Part shown: piece after piece, positions 1-8,216 of the stretch
Layout of the letters: the number at the start of each line of letters is the position of its first letter
Numbering within the stretch: the first letter of the stretch is position 1
Source: JACMNW01 sp031406155
GTDB taxonomy: Bacteria > Pseudomonadota > Alphaproteobacteria > Rhodobacterales > Rhodobacteraceae
Length of the DNA: 64,000 bases
NCBI GenBank assembly: GCA_031406155.1
Contig: JANOGW010000056.1
Coordinates: forward strand, 124,001-188,000
Direction: 5' to 3'
Notes under the pieces: model-generated
What the model was told of the DNA's origin: nothing
The model's database searches: none
Seen by the model: the letters and a program-made list of their open reading frames with translations, nothing else
Made by a program: the position numbers and the translations under genes

Positions 1-2
1 GA

Positions 3-83
3 TCCGTGCCCAAGGCGGCTAGGGTGCTCGATATCTCGCCCTCCACGCTGTACCGCAAAATCGAAGGCTGGGCAAAGGGCTGA
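3..83 (+). CDS. C-terminal end of a Fis-type (NtrC-like or response-regulator) DNA-binding protein, partial
   Basis: Only the last 26 codons are inside the window. They read VPKAARVLDISPSTLYRKI followed by EGWAKG and a TGA stop. The A-x-x-L-x-I-S-x-S-T-L-Y-R-K pattern is the recognition helix of the Fis-type HTH that ends NtrC-family activators and many response regulators. The N-terminal domains, and so the signal it senses, lie off the left edge. It is followed by about 110 bases without a gene before the hydrolase, so co-transcription is not evident. Confidence 0.7.
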   Translation, partial: SVPKAARVLDISPSTLYRKIEGWAKG

Positions 84-195
84 GCAGCGGGGATCCTTCC
101 GGTGCTGTTTTTTCAATGGCATCTCCGAGCCCATTGCTGTCGTTCGACCCCTTGACCTAGAGTTAGAAAAACGAGGCGAGGTGGGGGAAGGTCGG

Positions 196-1086
196 ATGAA
201 GTCGATCAAAGTGGGCTGTCTCGAGATCTACTATTATGAAATTGGGCCGGAAACTGGTGATCCGATCATCCTACTTCATGGCTTTCCCTATGACGCCCGC
301 GCCTATGAGGTCGTGTCCCACAACCTTGCCGGGCAAGGATTTCGCTGCCTCGTCCCCTATCTGCGCGGCTACGGCCCGACCCGGTTCATCTCACCCGACA
401 CAATGCGCTCCGGTCAGCAAGCCGCACTCGGCGCTGATCTTATGGCTTTCATGGACGCACTTGCCATCAATACTGCCTACCTAGGCGGGTACGACTGGGG
501 CGGACTTGCGGCCTGTATCGTCTCGGCGCTCTGGCCTGAGCGGGTGCGTGGCCTTGTGAGTTGTGGCACAGGCTACAACATCCAAGACATTGCAAATGCA
601 TGGCGGCCTGCGCCTGCGGCAGTTGAGGCTCGCTTCTGGTACATGTACTACTTCCACACCGAACGGGGGCGGGCAGGGCTGACGCGGAACCGGCACGACT
701 TGTGCCGTCACATCTGGTCGCTCTGGTCGCCGAGCTGGAAGTTCGATGACGCGATCTGGGCCGCAACGGCGGTATCGTTCGATAACCCGGACTTCGTGGA
801 GATCGTACTGCATTCCTACTGGCATCGCTTTGGTGGCGTTGCTGGTGATCCAGCCTATGACGCGATAGAGACCCGTCTTGCCGCCCAGCCTGACATTGCC
901 GTTCCATGCATCGTGCTTCAAGGACGAGATGACGGCGTCGACCCACCATTGATCGAAGACCTGGACCGCCCGCATTTCACCGGGTTCTACGATCGCAGAA
1001 TCATTGACGGAACGGGTCACAACCTCCCGCAAGAAGCCCCGGAGGCATTCGAGGCTGCGATGCTGACATTGGCTCGAAGGAAGTAG
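196..1086 (+). CDS. alpha/beta hydrolase, epoxide-hydrolase/dehalogenase-like
   Basis: The 296-residue protein has the alpha/beta hydrolase layout: an oxyanion-hole HGFP at about residues 28-31, a nucleophile elbow GYDWGG with Asp at about residue 100, and a late GTGHNLPQ carrying the catalytic His. An Asp rather than Ser nucleophile is typical of epoxide hydrolases and haloalkane/haloacid dehalogenases, which form an ester intermediate before hydrolysis. The substrate cannot be told. I chose the ATG at 196 because GGGGAAGG sits a few bases before it; an in-frame GTG at 181 would overlap that Shine-Dalgarno. It appears to be a single-gene unit facing the convergent nadK. Confidence 0.8.
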   Translation: MKSIKVGCLEIYYYEIGPETGDPIILLHGFPYDARAYEVVSHNLAGQGFRCLVPYLRGYGPTRFISPDTMRSGQQAALGADLMAFMDALAINTAYLGGYDWGGLAACIVSALWPERVRGLVSCGTGYNIQDIANAWRPAPAAVEARFWYMYYFHTERGRAGLTRNRHDLCRHIWSLWSPSWKFDDAIWAATAVSFDNPDFVEIVLHSYWHRFGGVAGDPAYDAIETRLAAQPDIAVPCIVLQGRDDGVDPPLIEDLDRPHFTGFYDRRIIDGTGHNLPQEAPEAFEAAMLTLARRK

Positions 1087-1196
1087 CTGATGCGGATGCG
1101 GACGACCGCTTTGTCCGCAAAGCCGGCATCCCGCCAAACATATGCATGTGATCAGGCTGCCCGGCCCTAGTGACGCCGAGGATGATCCGACAAGAC

Positions 1197-1961
1197 CTAC
1201 TCGAACTGCTCGCCGATCAACCGCTCTTCCAGCCCGTGCCCCGGATCGAACAAAATCCGGTGTGCCACGCCCGGCTCGGACCGGATCTCGACCGACATCA
1301 CGTCGCGCACCGACCGGCCATCGGCATCCGCCATCACGGGGCGCTTTTGCGGGTCCAGCACGTCAAACCGCACGACTGCCGTCTTTGGCAGCAGCGCCCC
1401 CCGCCAGCGGCGTGGCCGGAATGCCGCCATCGCAGTCAGCGCCAGCACGTCCGACCGGATCGGCAAGATCGGCCCGTGCGCGGAATAGTTGTATGCCGTC
1501 GACCCCGCAGGTGTCGCCACCAATGCGCCGTCGCAGACAAGTTCGGCCAGCCGCACCTTGCCATCGATGCTGATCTGCAACTTGGCTGCCTGCGGCCCGG
1601 CGCGCAGCAACGAGACCTCGTTAATCGCCAGCGCCTCCACCACCTTGCCCGACACCATAATGGCCCGCATCGCCAGCGGGTTGATTACCGCTTCCTCGGC
1701 TTGTGCCAGACGGTCCACCAGCCCGTCGGTTGCGAAGTCATTCATCAGAAAACCGATGGTGCCACAATTCATGCCATAGACCGGCAAGCCCAGCGGCTGT
1801 GTCGCATGCAGGGTCTGCAGCATGAAGCCATCGCCGCCCAAAGCCACCACCCAGCGCGCGCGCTTGATCGGGCATTGGCCATAGATCTTCGTCAGCGCCG
1901 CCAATGCCTCTTGTGCTGCCGGCACTGGACTTGCCTTGAAGGCGATGGTGTGATTGGCCAT
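1197..1961 (-). CDS. nadK: NAD kinase
   Basis: NAD kinase phosphorylates NAD with ATP to give NADP in the cytoplasm. The 254-residue protein has the signature GGDG at residues 42-45 followed by FMLQTLH, and the second motif NCGTIGFLMND, both diagnostic of the family; the length is normal for the short alphaproteobacterial form. It is transcribed divergently from glyA, with about 190 bases between the two starts. It ends facing the hydrolase gene. Nothing in the sequence suggests special regulation. Confidence 0.93.
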   Translation of the reverse strand: MANHTIAFKASPVPAAQEALAALTKIYGQCPIKRARWVVALGGDGFMLQTLHATQPLGLPVYGMNCGTIGFLMNDFATDGLVDRLAQAEEAVINPLAMRAIMVSGKVVEALAINEVSLLRAGPQAAKLQISIDGKVRLAELVCDGALVATPAGSTAYNYSAHGPILPIRSDVLALTAMAAFRPRRWRGALLPKTAVVRFDVLDPQKRPVMADADGRSVRDVMSVEIRSEPGVAHRILFDPGHGLEERLIGEQFE

Positions 1962-2149
1962 TGGCTCGCCCCCTGTTTTGCTTGGTCACAGTCTTGGCTG
2001 CCAGTCCGCGCAAACTCAACCCCTGCCGCCGCCCGGATCGATAGATCATTTCGCCAAATGCGTTCCGCAAGTCGTTTTCTTGCCTTTCCGGATCGCACCC
2101 CATGCACTAGATATCTCGTCAGCCCCGCCGATCGTCAGAGGAGACGCCG

Positions 2150-3445
2150 ATGAACGCCCCACACCGCGATACTGGTTTCTTTTCAGAACCCCTGTCGTCC
2201 CGCGACCCCGAACTTTACGGCGCCATGACCAAGGAACTGGGTCGCCAGCGTGATGAGATCGAACTGATCGCATCAGAAAACATCGTGTCCCGCGCCGTGA
2301 TGGAAGCTCAAGGTTCCGTACTGACCAACAAATATGCCGAAGGCTATCCGGGCAAGCGGTACTACGGCGGATGTGAGTATGTCGATGTTGCTGAAAATCT
2401 GGCCATCGCGCGCGCCTGCGAATTGTTCGGCGTGGCCTTCGCCAACGTGCAGCCGAATTCTGGCAGCCAAGCCAACCAAGGCGTGTTTCAGGCGCTGATC
2501 AAACCCGGCGACACCATTCTGGGGATGAGCCTTGATGCGGGAGGCCACCTGACACACGGGGCTGCGCCGAACCAATCCGGCAAATGGTTCAATGCCATTC
2601 AGTACGGGGTGCGCCGCCAGGATCTACTGCTGGATTATGACGAAGTGCAACGCCTTGCCACCGAACATCAGCCCAAGATGATCATTGCGGGCGGCTCTGC
2701 AATTCCCCGCATCATCGATTTCCCCCGCATGCGCGCCATCGCGGACTCAGTCGGCGCCTACCTGCTGGTCGACATGGCGCATTTCGCGGGCCTCGTCGCG
2801 GCGGGCCTTTACCCCTCGCCCTTCCCGCACGCCCATGCAGCCACCACCACCACCCACAAGACCCTGCGCGGCCCACGCGGCGGCATGATCCTGACCAATG
2901 ACGAGGCGCTGGCCAAAAAGTTCAACTCGGCCATCTTCCCCGGCATTCAGGGCGGCCCTCTGATGCATGTCATCGCAGCCAAAGCTGTGGCATTCGGCGA
3001 GGCCTTGCGTCCCGAGTTTAAAACCTATCAAGCGCAGGTCATCAAGAACGCTCAAGCCCTTGCTGCTCAGTTGATGAAAGGCGGCCTTGATATTGTCACC
3101 GGCGGCACCGACAGCCACTTGATGCTGGTCGATCTGCGCCCCAAAGGTGTAAAAGGGAATGCGACCGAAAAGGCGCTGGGTCGCGCCCATATCACATGCA
3201 ACAAGAACGGCATTCCATTCGATACCGAAAAGCCCACCATCACCTCGGGCGTCCGCCTTGGCACCCCCGCAGGCACCACCCGCGGTTTTGGTGAACCTGA
3301 ATTCCGCCAGATCGGCGATTGGATCGTCGAAGTCGTCGACGGTCTGGCTGCGAACGGCGAAGACGGCAACGCCCATGTTGAGGCCGCCGTGCGCACCAAG
3401 GTCGCCGCGCTGTGTGCCCGGTTCCCGATTTATCCGGGGCTGTAA
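2150..3445 (+). CDS. glyA: serine hydroxymethyltransferase
   Basis: GlyA interconverts serine and glycine using tetrahydrofolate and PLP, feeding the one-carbon pool. The 431 residues include the PLP-lysine motif TTTTHKTLRGPRGG (Lys about residue 237), the N-terminal ELIASENIVS and the YAEGYPGKRYYGG loop, all typical. GAGGAGACGCCG precedes the ATG, giving a good ribosome site. The next gene starts three bases after the stop, so the two are probably co-transcribed. It works with the glycine cleavage genes found at 47.8-52.2 kb in this window. Confidence 0.97.
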   Translation: MNAPHRDTGFFSEPLSSRDPELYGAMTKELGRQRDEIELIASENIVSRAVMEAQGSVLTNKYAEGYPGKRYYGGCEYVDVAENLAIARACELFGVAFANVQPNSGSQANQGVFQALIKPGDTILGMSLDAGGHLTHGAAPNQSGKWFNAIQYGVRRQDLLLDYDEVQRLATEHQPKMIIAGGSAIPRIIDFPRMRAIADSVGAYLLVDMAHFAGLVAAGLYPSPFPHAHAATTTTHKTLRGPRGGMILTNDEALAKKFNSAIFPGIQGGPLMHVIAAKAVAFGEALRPEFKTYQAQVIKNAQALAAQLMKGGLDIVTGGTDSHLMLVDLRPKGVKGNATEKALGRAHITCNKNGIPFDTEKPTITSGVRLGTPAGTTRGFGEPEFRQIGDWIVEVVDGLAANGEDGNAHVEAAVRTKVAALCARFPIYPGL

Positions 3446-3448
3446 ATA

Positions 3449-4321
3449 TTGGACAGACGCGGGGCGGCGCTGTTGTTGGGAAGTGCCGCAGCAGCTGCAG
3501 CCGCTTGGCTGTGGCTGCGGCCTGCTGACGTCAAATCCGAGATATGGGCATGTGGGTCACCGATCTGGGAATTTCAAAACACTGACCAAGGCAACGCGCC
3601 CCGTAGTGACGGCAAAATAATCATTGATATGAACAATCTGCCGCCCGACGACCCACGGATGCCGCGCGGGGGCAGCTATATCTATGCCGGCTCCGCCAGT
3701 ATCCTTCAAAGCAGCAATTCAACGCCTCTAAAAGTTACCGGGTTTGATGCTGCATGCGACGCTCTGGTCGTTGACGGCCAACCGTTAGGTGGCGATGCCC
3801 TTCCACCCAACCTGACAATCGCCGATGCACGAAGCGGTGAAGGCGTAAGCATGGTGCTGCGTTTTGGCGAAGACAACACCGATGGCGCAGTCGTTTTGCG
3901 CGGCGTGGTCAGATCGATTTGGGCAGCGGGTACAGCACAGCAAAAGCATGGCACGGCGGGCCCTGACGCAATGATCGGCGATAGCACAGACGAAGTGTTC
4001 GTGCCCGGTGCCGGCCCCGATACTGTTGCCCCTGCTGGCGGGAATGATCGGGTGATCTATTCGTTTGGCAATCTGACCATTCTTTCAACTCCGCCTAACT
4101 CCGGCCGCGACACGCTAAATCTTAGTCGTTACAAATTTAATGACATCGGCCTGACCAAAGAGGGCAACGATCTTCTGCTTACGACCAGCGAAGGCACGAT
4201 CAGGCTACAAGACCAGCTTTCCGGCTCGGATAACAACGTCGAGTCTGTCCTCCTCGCCGACGAAAATGAGTTGGATATGAGGGAGATGCCCAAACTTCTG
4301 GAACAAGGGGCGGCAAACTGA
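3449..4321 (+). CDS. membrane-anchored protein with degenerate RTX-like calcium-binding segment
   Basis: This 290-residue protein starts at a TTG three bases after glyA. Residues about 6-22 are an alanine-rich hydrophobic signal anchor or lipoprotein-like leader. The middle and C-terminal parts contain segments such as GTAGPDAMIGDSTDEVF and VPGAGPDTVAPAGGNDRV, which resemble worn GGxGxD nonapeptide repeats, then a beta-rich tail (LNLSRYKFNDIGL). Haemolysin-type repeats usually bind calcium outside the cytoplasm. A cytoplasmic role coupled to GlyA is unlikely; the linkage may simply be positional. Function unknown. Confidence 0.6.
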   Translation: MDRRGAALLLGSAAAAAAAWLWLRPADVKSEIWACGSPIWEFQNTDQGNAPRSDGKIIIDMNNLPPDDPRMPRGGSYIYAGSASILQSSNSTPLKVTGFDAACDALVVDGQPLGGDALPPNLTIADARSGEGVSMVLRFGEDNTDGAVVLRGVVRSIWAAGTAQQKHGTAGPDAMIGDSTDEVFVPGAGPDTVAPAGGNDRVIYSFGNLTILSTPPNSGRDTLNLSRYKFNDIGLTKEGNDLLLTTSEGTIRLQDQLSGSDNNVESVLLADENELDMREMPKLLEQGAAN

Positions 4322-4347
4322 AGCGGCCGCCGCGCCCTGCCCAATGG

Positions 4348-4719
4348 TCAAAGATAGCCGCGCCAGTACAGCACAACCGCCGCCAACACCATCACCGCCA
4401 ACAGCAAGCCCGCAACCGAACCGGCCATGCCCAGAACCATGCCCATCCGGCGGCTGCCGGCATCAATCTTCACCAGATGCTTCGAACACACATCATACGA
4501 CGCAGCCACCACCGCCTCATCAATCTGCAGTAGCAATTTGGGGTTCTTCGACCGTTCGGCGGCATCAGAAAGTCGCTCGGCAGCCAACCGCACCCTGCGC
4601 GGCAGCAACCGCCCGGCCTTGCGTACCTTTTCGGTCAGCCCCTTGCCCCGGACGTTCAGCCGCTCTTCCATCAGATCGGCAATGCGATCTGCCATTTGTT
4701 GTATTGTAACGGCGCTCAT
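4348..4719 (-). CDS. hypothetical protein with C-terminal membrane segment
   Basis: The 123-residue protein begins MSAVTIQQMADRIADLMEE, is rich in charged helical sequence to about residue 90, and ends in a strongly hydrophobic stretch (about 95-118) followed by WRGYL, so it is probably a single-pass tail-anchored membrane protein. The start at 4719 is supported by GAGGGT just upstream. An in-frame open stretch continues much further upstream, but that is the antisense of the neighbouring esterase gene. It is divergent from the esterase and convergent with the RTX-like gene. I do not recognise a family with confidence. Confidence 0.65.
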   Translation of the reverse strand: MSAVTIQQMADRIADLMEERLNVRGKGLTEKVRKAGRLLPRRVRLAAERLSDAAERSKNPKLLLQIDEAVVAASYDVCSKHLVKIDAGSRRMGMVLGMAGSVAGLLLAVMVLAAVVLYWRGYL

Positions 4720-4815
4720 CAAACCCTCATGTCTTGTAGCGCGCATCTTACCCGCTCCGATCCCCGGCTGACAACACCTCTGGTCGGGTTCCGCCGGATC
4801 AACTAGGTTGACCTC

Positions 4816-5586
4816 ATGCTGAATTATTCGATCTTTCCCGCCTCCACGCCGCAAGACGCGCCACCTTTGCTGATCGCCCACGGCCTGTTCGGGTCTGCCC
4901 GCAACTGGGGTGCCCTGTCGCGGCGACTGGCTGATACCCGGGATGTTCTCGCGGTTGATATGCGCAACCACGGCGACAGCCCGCGCTTTGCCAGCCAGAC
5001 CTACCCCGAAATGGCCAATGATCTGGCAGAGGTTATTGTGGCCCACGGCGGCAAGGCCGATGTGATCGGCCATTCCATGGGCGGCAAAGCGGCGATGGTT
5101 CTTGCCCTGACGCAAGGTGCGCTGATCCGCAAACTGGTGGTCGCCGACATTGCGCCGCTCACCTATGTTCATGACCAGTCGCAAAACGTCAGGGCAATGC
5201 AGGGACTTGATCTGACAGGCCTGACCTCTCGCACCGAGGCCGATCAACGCCTTGCCAAAACCATTCCAGACCCCGCCCTGCGCGCCTTCTTCCTGCAATC
5301 GCTGGACCTGCACCCCACCCCGCCGGGCTGGCGGCTGAACCTTTCGGTGCTTGCAGCAGAAATGCCCAGCATCGTCGGCTGGCCAAACACCCCCGGCACC
5401 TTTCATGGCCCCGCGCTGTTTCTGACAGGTGCCGACAGCACCTACGTCCGCCCCGCCGATCACGCAGCGATCCGCACCCAATTCCCCAACGCCACCTTCT
5501 CAAGCATCGCCGGTGCCGGCCACTGGCTCCACGCCGAGAAACCCCGCGAATTCGAAGGCGTCGTGCGTGGTTTTCTGAACCGCTGA
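4816..5586 (+). CDS. ybfF: alpha/beta hydrolase of the YbfF esterase type
   Basis: The 256 residues carry the typical series of the YbfF family: AHGLFGSARNWG (oxyanion loop), VDMRNHGDSP, and the nucleophile elbow GHSMGGKAAM with Ser as nucleophile. The catalytic His is in GAGHWLHAEKP near the end. YbfF-type enzymes hydrolyse short acyl esters and acyl-CoA-like thioesters in vitro; the physiological substrate is unsettled. The Ser nucleophile distinguishes it from the Asp-type hydrolase at 196. It appears monocistronic. Confidence 0.85.
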   Translation: MLNYSIFPASTPQDAPPLLIAHGLFGSARNWGALSRRLADTRDVLAVDMRNHGDSPRFASQTYPEMANDLAEVIVAHGGKADVIGHSMGGKAAMVLALTQGALIRKLVVADIAPLTYVHDQSQNVRAMQGLDLTGLTSRTEADQRLAKTIPDPALRAFFLQSLDLHPTPPGWRLNLSVLAAEMPSIVGWPNTPGTFHGPALFLTGADSTYVRPADHAAIRTQFPNATFSSIAGAGHWLHAEKPREFEGVVRGFLNR

Positions 5587-5707
5587 AACGAACCCGGATG
5601 CCATAGGATTGGTGGAACATGAGTATACCGTGGTCGTGTCGCAGAGTCTGTCTGACGATCAGAGTATCGTCACACCGATCTAACCATTTGATTCTAAATT
5701 ATCTTTT

Positions 5708-5732
5708 GACAATACCGGTATCCGCTATTGTC
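5708..5732. promoter_or_regulatory. inverted repeat, possible operator
   Basis: GACAATA and TATTGTC form a perfect 7-bp inverted repeat with an 11-base spacer in the gene-free stretch after the esterase gene. No intact gene starts within 400 bases on the + strand, so its role is unclear. It may belong to decayed insertion-element sequence. Confidence 0.25.
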
Positions 5733-5995
5733 GGGAAGGCTTGTCTCATGACTTAATTGGCGACCGGACGAATACAAAACTGCGGGGAAGGGGTTGCCGC
5801 CGCCTTACGGCGACAACGGGTGGATCGGGACCATGCCGGCCGTCTGACGGACCGGGTTAGGGTAAGATCGCCCCCAACTTTCCTCGCAAGCCTGTACGGA
5901 TGCGAGGAGATGAGGCGGATCAGGATACGAGCCGGGGGATCGTTTCCCCGCCGAAGGCCCGGGATGGCAAGCAGAGGCTCGGAAAAGATGACAGG

Positions 5996-6170
5996 GATTA
6001 CGATGAGCATCGCATTCTGAAAGACCATATTGATGCGCATCGGCTGCCCGGCGGCGAGTGTCGCCGGTTTCAGAACACGCCGTCCGGGCACAAGGCGCTG
6101 ATCAAGAGGACTTTGCCGACCCCGACCCGGGTCGTCTAAGAACCGACAGGTTCCTGCCATCGCAAGCGGG
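5996..6170 (+). pseudogene. IS110-family transposase, N-terminal remnant
   Basis: Read on the + strand, this stretch gives KDHIDAHRLPGGECRRFQNT, then GHKALIKRTLPTPTRVV, a stop codon, and EPTGSCHRKRE. These match in order the start of IS110-type DEDD transposases (VSKDWLDVHRLPDG, GHxALI, RVVxEPTGxYHRA). The family would continue for another 250-300 residues, which are missing; the trace fades into the 3' end of the gene at 6202. No terminal repeats or duplicated target were seen. The rest of 5587-5995 holds no gene I can support. Confidence 0.6.
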
Positions 6171-6201
6171 AAATGCGACGAGCGGTGGCGGGCATGCGTT
6201 C

Positions 6202-6531
6202 TCAATGGCCCTGCGCGCGCGGGTAAGTTGCAATGGAGGCGCAAAGCTCATCGGCCTCATCGCCCGCTGACATGTCCATGACCGCGAAGAACGCATGGCA
6301 GACCGAAGACGTATTTTCTGCCTCGATCACACTTTCCATGTCTTCCCGGCTGCGAAACTGCACGATTTCGATGTAACTACCATCGATTTTGGGCACGAGT
6401 TCGCGGCGCAGCACCCCAACCTGTTGGCTGACACTGTCACGCTCAAAGCCATCCGAGGCCGCGAACCGGTCCTGCTCGGTTTTCCCGCGAGCAAGCCTGA
6501 ACGGGGCAAGAACGGTTACGGTGTTGGTCAT
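6202..6531 (-). CDS. small antibiotic-biosynthesis-monooxygenase-like (ABM fold) protein
   Basis: The 109-residue protein begins MTNTVTVLAPFRLARGKTE and contains IEIVQFRSREDMESVIEAE, the pattern of dimeric alpha+beta-barrel proteins annotated as antibiotic biosynthesis monooxygenases or YdhR-like. Members act on polycyclic compounds, haem or quinones, or have no known activity. I chose the ATG at 6531 because AAGGAAG lies about seven bases upstream; an earlier in-frame ATG at 6561 would overlap the promoter region. It is transcribed divergently from a WYL regulator with a perfect palindrome between them, which suggests control by that regulator. Confidence 0.65.
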   Translation of the reverse strand: MTNTVTVLAPFRLARGKTEQDRFAASDGFERDSVSQQVGVLRRELVPKIDGSYIEIVQFRSREDMESVIEAENTSSVCHAFFAVMDMSAGDEADELCASIATYPRAQGH

Positions 6532-7337
6532 TGGACCACTTCCTTGAATGTTACTTGCCACGTCTTGTCCACGTATATGCCATTTTGTGGCATATTTGTT
6601 TTATTGATCGCGCATCGACGCTAAGCCGGCTTAACCGGCTGGAGCTTTTGACCGCTCACCTGAAGTCAGGCGAACATCTGACGGTGCGCGGACTGGTAAT
6701 GGAGATGGGGGTCAGTGTCCGCACCCTGAGCCGGGATATCGACCTGTTGCGCGGGCAAGGCCTGCCCGTTGAGGCGGACCATGGGCGCGGAGGCGGTCTT
6801 CGCCTGTCGCAACGCTGGGGTGTCGGCCGGCTGTCGCTGACCTATGCCGAGGCGGAGGATTTGCTCGTCAGTCTTGCGATTGCGGAGCAGATGGAATCGC
6901 CGGTGATGATGGACAATCTGGCCAGCGTCAGGCGTAAACTGATAGCGTCGTTCTCGCCCGGAATGGCCGTCCGGATCGCCGGGCTGAAAGCGCGTATCAG
7001 GGTCGGCAAACCGGCGGGCGCAGCTTTGTTGGTACAGGCGATGGCCCCAAAGCCAGAGGTTGTGGAGCAGATCAATCAAGCTTTCCTGAACCTTCAATGC
7101 GCGTCGATTTCATATCGGGCGACTGATGGAACTTTGACTGATCGGGTCATGGTGCCACACTATCTGCTGCTGAGCACGCCGATCTGGTACGTTGTGGCCT
7201 GGGACGAACTGCGTGGCGACGCGCGGACCTACAGATGCGACAGGGTGATTTCAGCAACCGTGCTTGAAGATCGGGGGTTCAAGGTCCTGCCCATCAACCG
7301 CTTTGCCGCAGCTTTTGACGGTATCGACACGATGTAG
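6531..7337 (+). CDS. YafY-type HTH/WYL-domain transcriptional regulator
   Basis: The protein has an N-terminal winged helix (RLELLTAHLKSGEHLTVRGL followed by GVSVRTLSRDIDLLRGQGLP) and the GRGGGLRL turn, then a C-terminal WYL-type ligand domain (PHYLLLSTPIWYVVAWDELR and YRCDRVISA). WYL regulators respond to small ligands or nucleic acids and often control a divergent neighbour. The true start is uncertain: the frame is open from a TTG at 6531, but homology begins only at about 6618 (LSRLNRLE), where no ATG or GTG is present; an ATT at 6603 or a lost start codon is possible. Its length without the extension is about 240 residues, normal for the family. Confidence 0.8.
   Translation: MDHFLECYLPRLVHVYAILWHICFIDRASTLSRLNRLELLTAHLKSGEHLTVRGLVMEMGVSVRTLSRDIDLLRGQGLPVEADHGRGGGLRLSQRWGVGRLSLTYAEAEDLLVSLAIAEQMESPVMMDNLASVRRKLIASFSPGMAVRIAGLKARIRVGKPAGAALLVQAMAPKPEVVEQINQAFLNLQCASISYRATDGTLTDRVMVPHYLLLSTPIWYVVAWDELRGDARTYRCDRVISATVLEDRGFKVLPINRFAAAFDGIDTM
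6575..6595. promoter_or_regulatory. perfect palindromic operator between divergent genes
   Basis: ATATGCCA-TTTTG-TGGCATAT is a perfect 8-bp inverted repeat with a 5-base spacer. It lies about 45 bases upstream of the ABM-like gene start and just upstream of the first homologous codons of the WYL regulator. The position fits an operator bound by a dimer of that regulator to control both genes. Confidence 0.6.
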
Positions 7338-7667
7338 AGCGCCCGTAAGGGGCCGGGAGTGGGCCGTAGGTCGGTCGAAATCCGACGGGTTTGGTCAGCG
7401 GCTGCTTCCGAGAAGCTGCGCCGCGGCGTTGAGGCCAGGCTCAAGGTCAGGTCAGGGCCCCCAAGGTTTGCCATGAGCCATAGCCCCCCCTAAACAATCA
7501 TGCCAAGCTGTTCGAGGGGGCTGATGGTGGACAACCCCACCCGCTACGCATGACTGCGTACGGCCAAATCTGTCAGACGATTTCTATCTCAACTGATGCT
7601 GTGCTGATTTCCACGCAATTGTAGAACGGGCTTCACAGACCTCGTACATTTGCCTCACTATCCGCTC
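7338..7667. other. gene-free stretch
   Basis: No open frame here shows recognisable protein sequence, and I saw no convincing promoter, terminator or repeat. It separates the WYL regulator from the decayed sigma factor and is probably degenerate DNA. Confidence 0.4.
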
Positions 7668-7966
7668 TCAGGGCAGATGCCTGAGCTTGTCGGAAGTCCG
7701 CATCACACAGATTGCAGCGATCTTTCCACCCTCGATTCTGATCGTCGTCGTCTGAGGTTTGCCATCGGCCTGCCGCGTGATGAAAGCAGGCAGACCGTTG
7801 ATGGCGGCGGCCCGCACCAGTGTCGAGCCGTTCTTGCGGAAATGCAACGTCAGGGCTCTGCGCACTTCGGTCCGATTGGCTTTCATCTCACGCACGAAGG
7901 CACCTGCACCACATCCTCGGCATCTGCTACGGAGCGCAGCATGCGATCAGGCTTCAGTACTTCATA
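7668..7966 (-). pseudogene. ECF41/SigJ-like RNA polymerase sigma factor, internally deleted
   Basis: Read on the minus strand, the first part gives YEVLKPDRMLRSVADAEDVVQ, the start of sigma region 2 (compare FEALRPxLFGIAYRMLGSVADAEDVVQ). After a frame change it continues VREMKANRTEVRRALTLHFR to INGLPAFITRQADGKPQ and ends IVR-like CVMRTSDKLRHLP. That tail is the SnoaL-like C-terminal extension of ECF41 sigma factors. Most of region 2, all of region 4 and much of the extension are missing, leaving about 100 of some 290 expected residues. The remaining 8000-8216 holds no gene. Confidence 0.65.
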
Positions 7967-8216
7967 ACCGCTCGCGTGCTCGTGTCTTTCGCAGAGGCGT
8001 ATCAAGACGGAGGTCCAGCCAAGTGCCGTTCGTTAGCGGTTGCCATGGCACAGAGCCTCGCGCTAGGCCGCAAGCAGATAGATGACAGATTTCGGCCAAT
8101 CGGAAGATCCATCGCATCTAGGGCGTGGAGATTAGGTCAACATTGGCGACCTTGTTGCTCGCGGCTGCGGCTATGATATCATCCAGAGAATACGCGAATC
8201 TGGGAAGGAGACGCGG

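Noticed and set aside
1142..2153. Long + strand frames over 1.1-2.1 kb
   Set aside because: They are antisense to NAD kinase and rich in Arg, Pro and His, typical of shadows in GC-rich DNA.
4720..5481. Long minus-strand frame upstream of the 4348-4719 gene
   Set aside because: It is antisense to the YbfF-type esterase and has no recognisable protein sequence.
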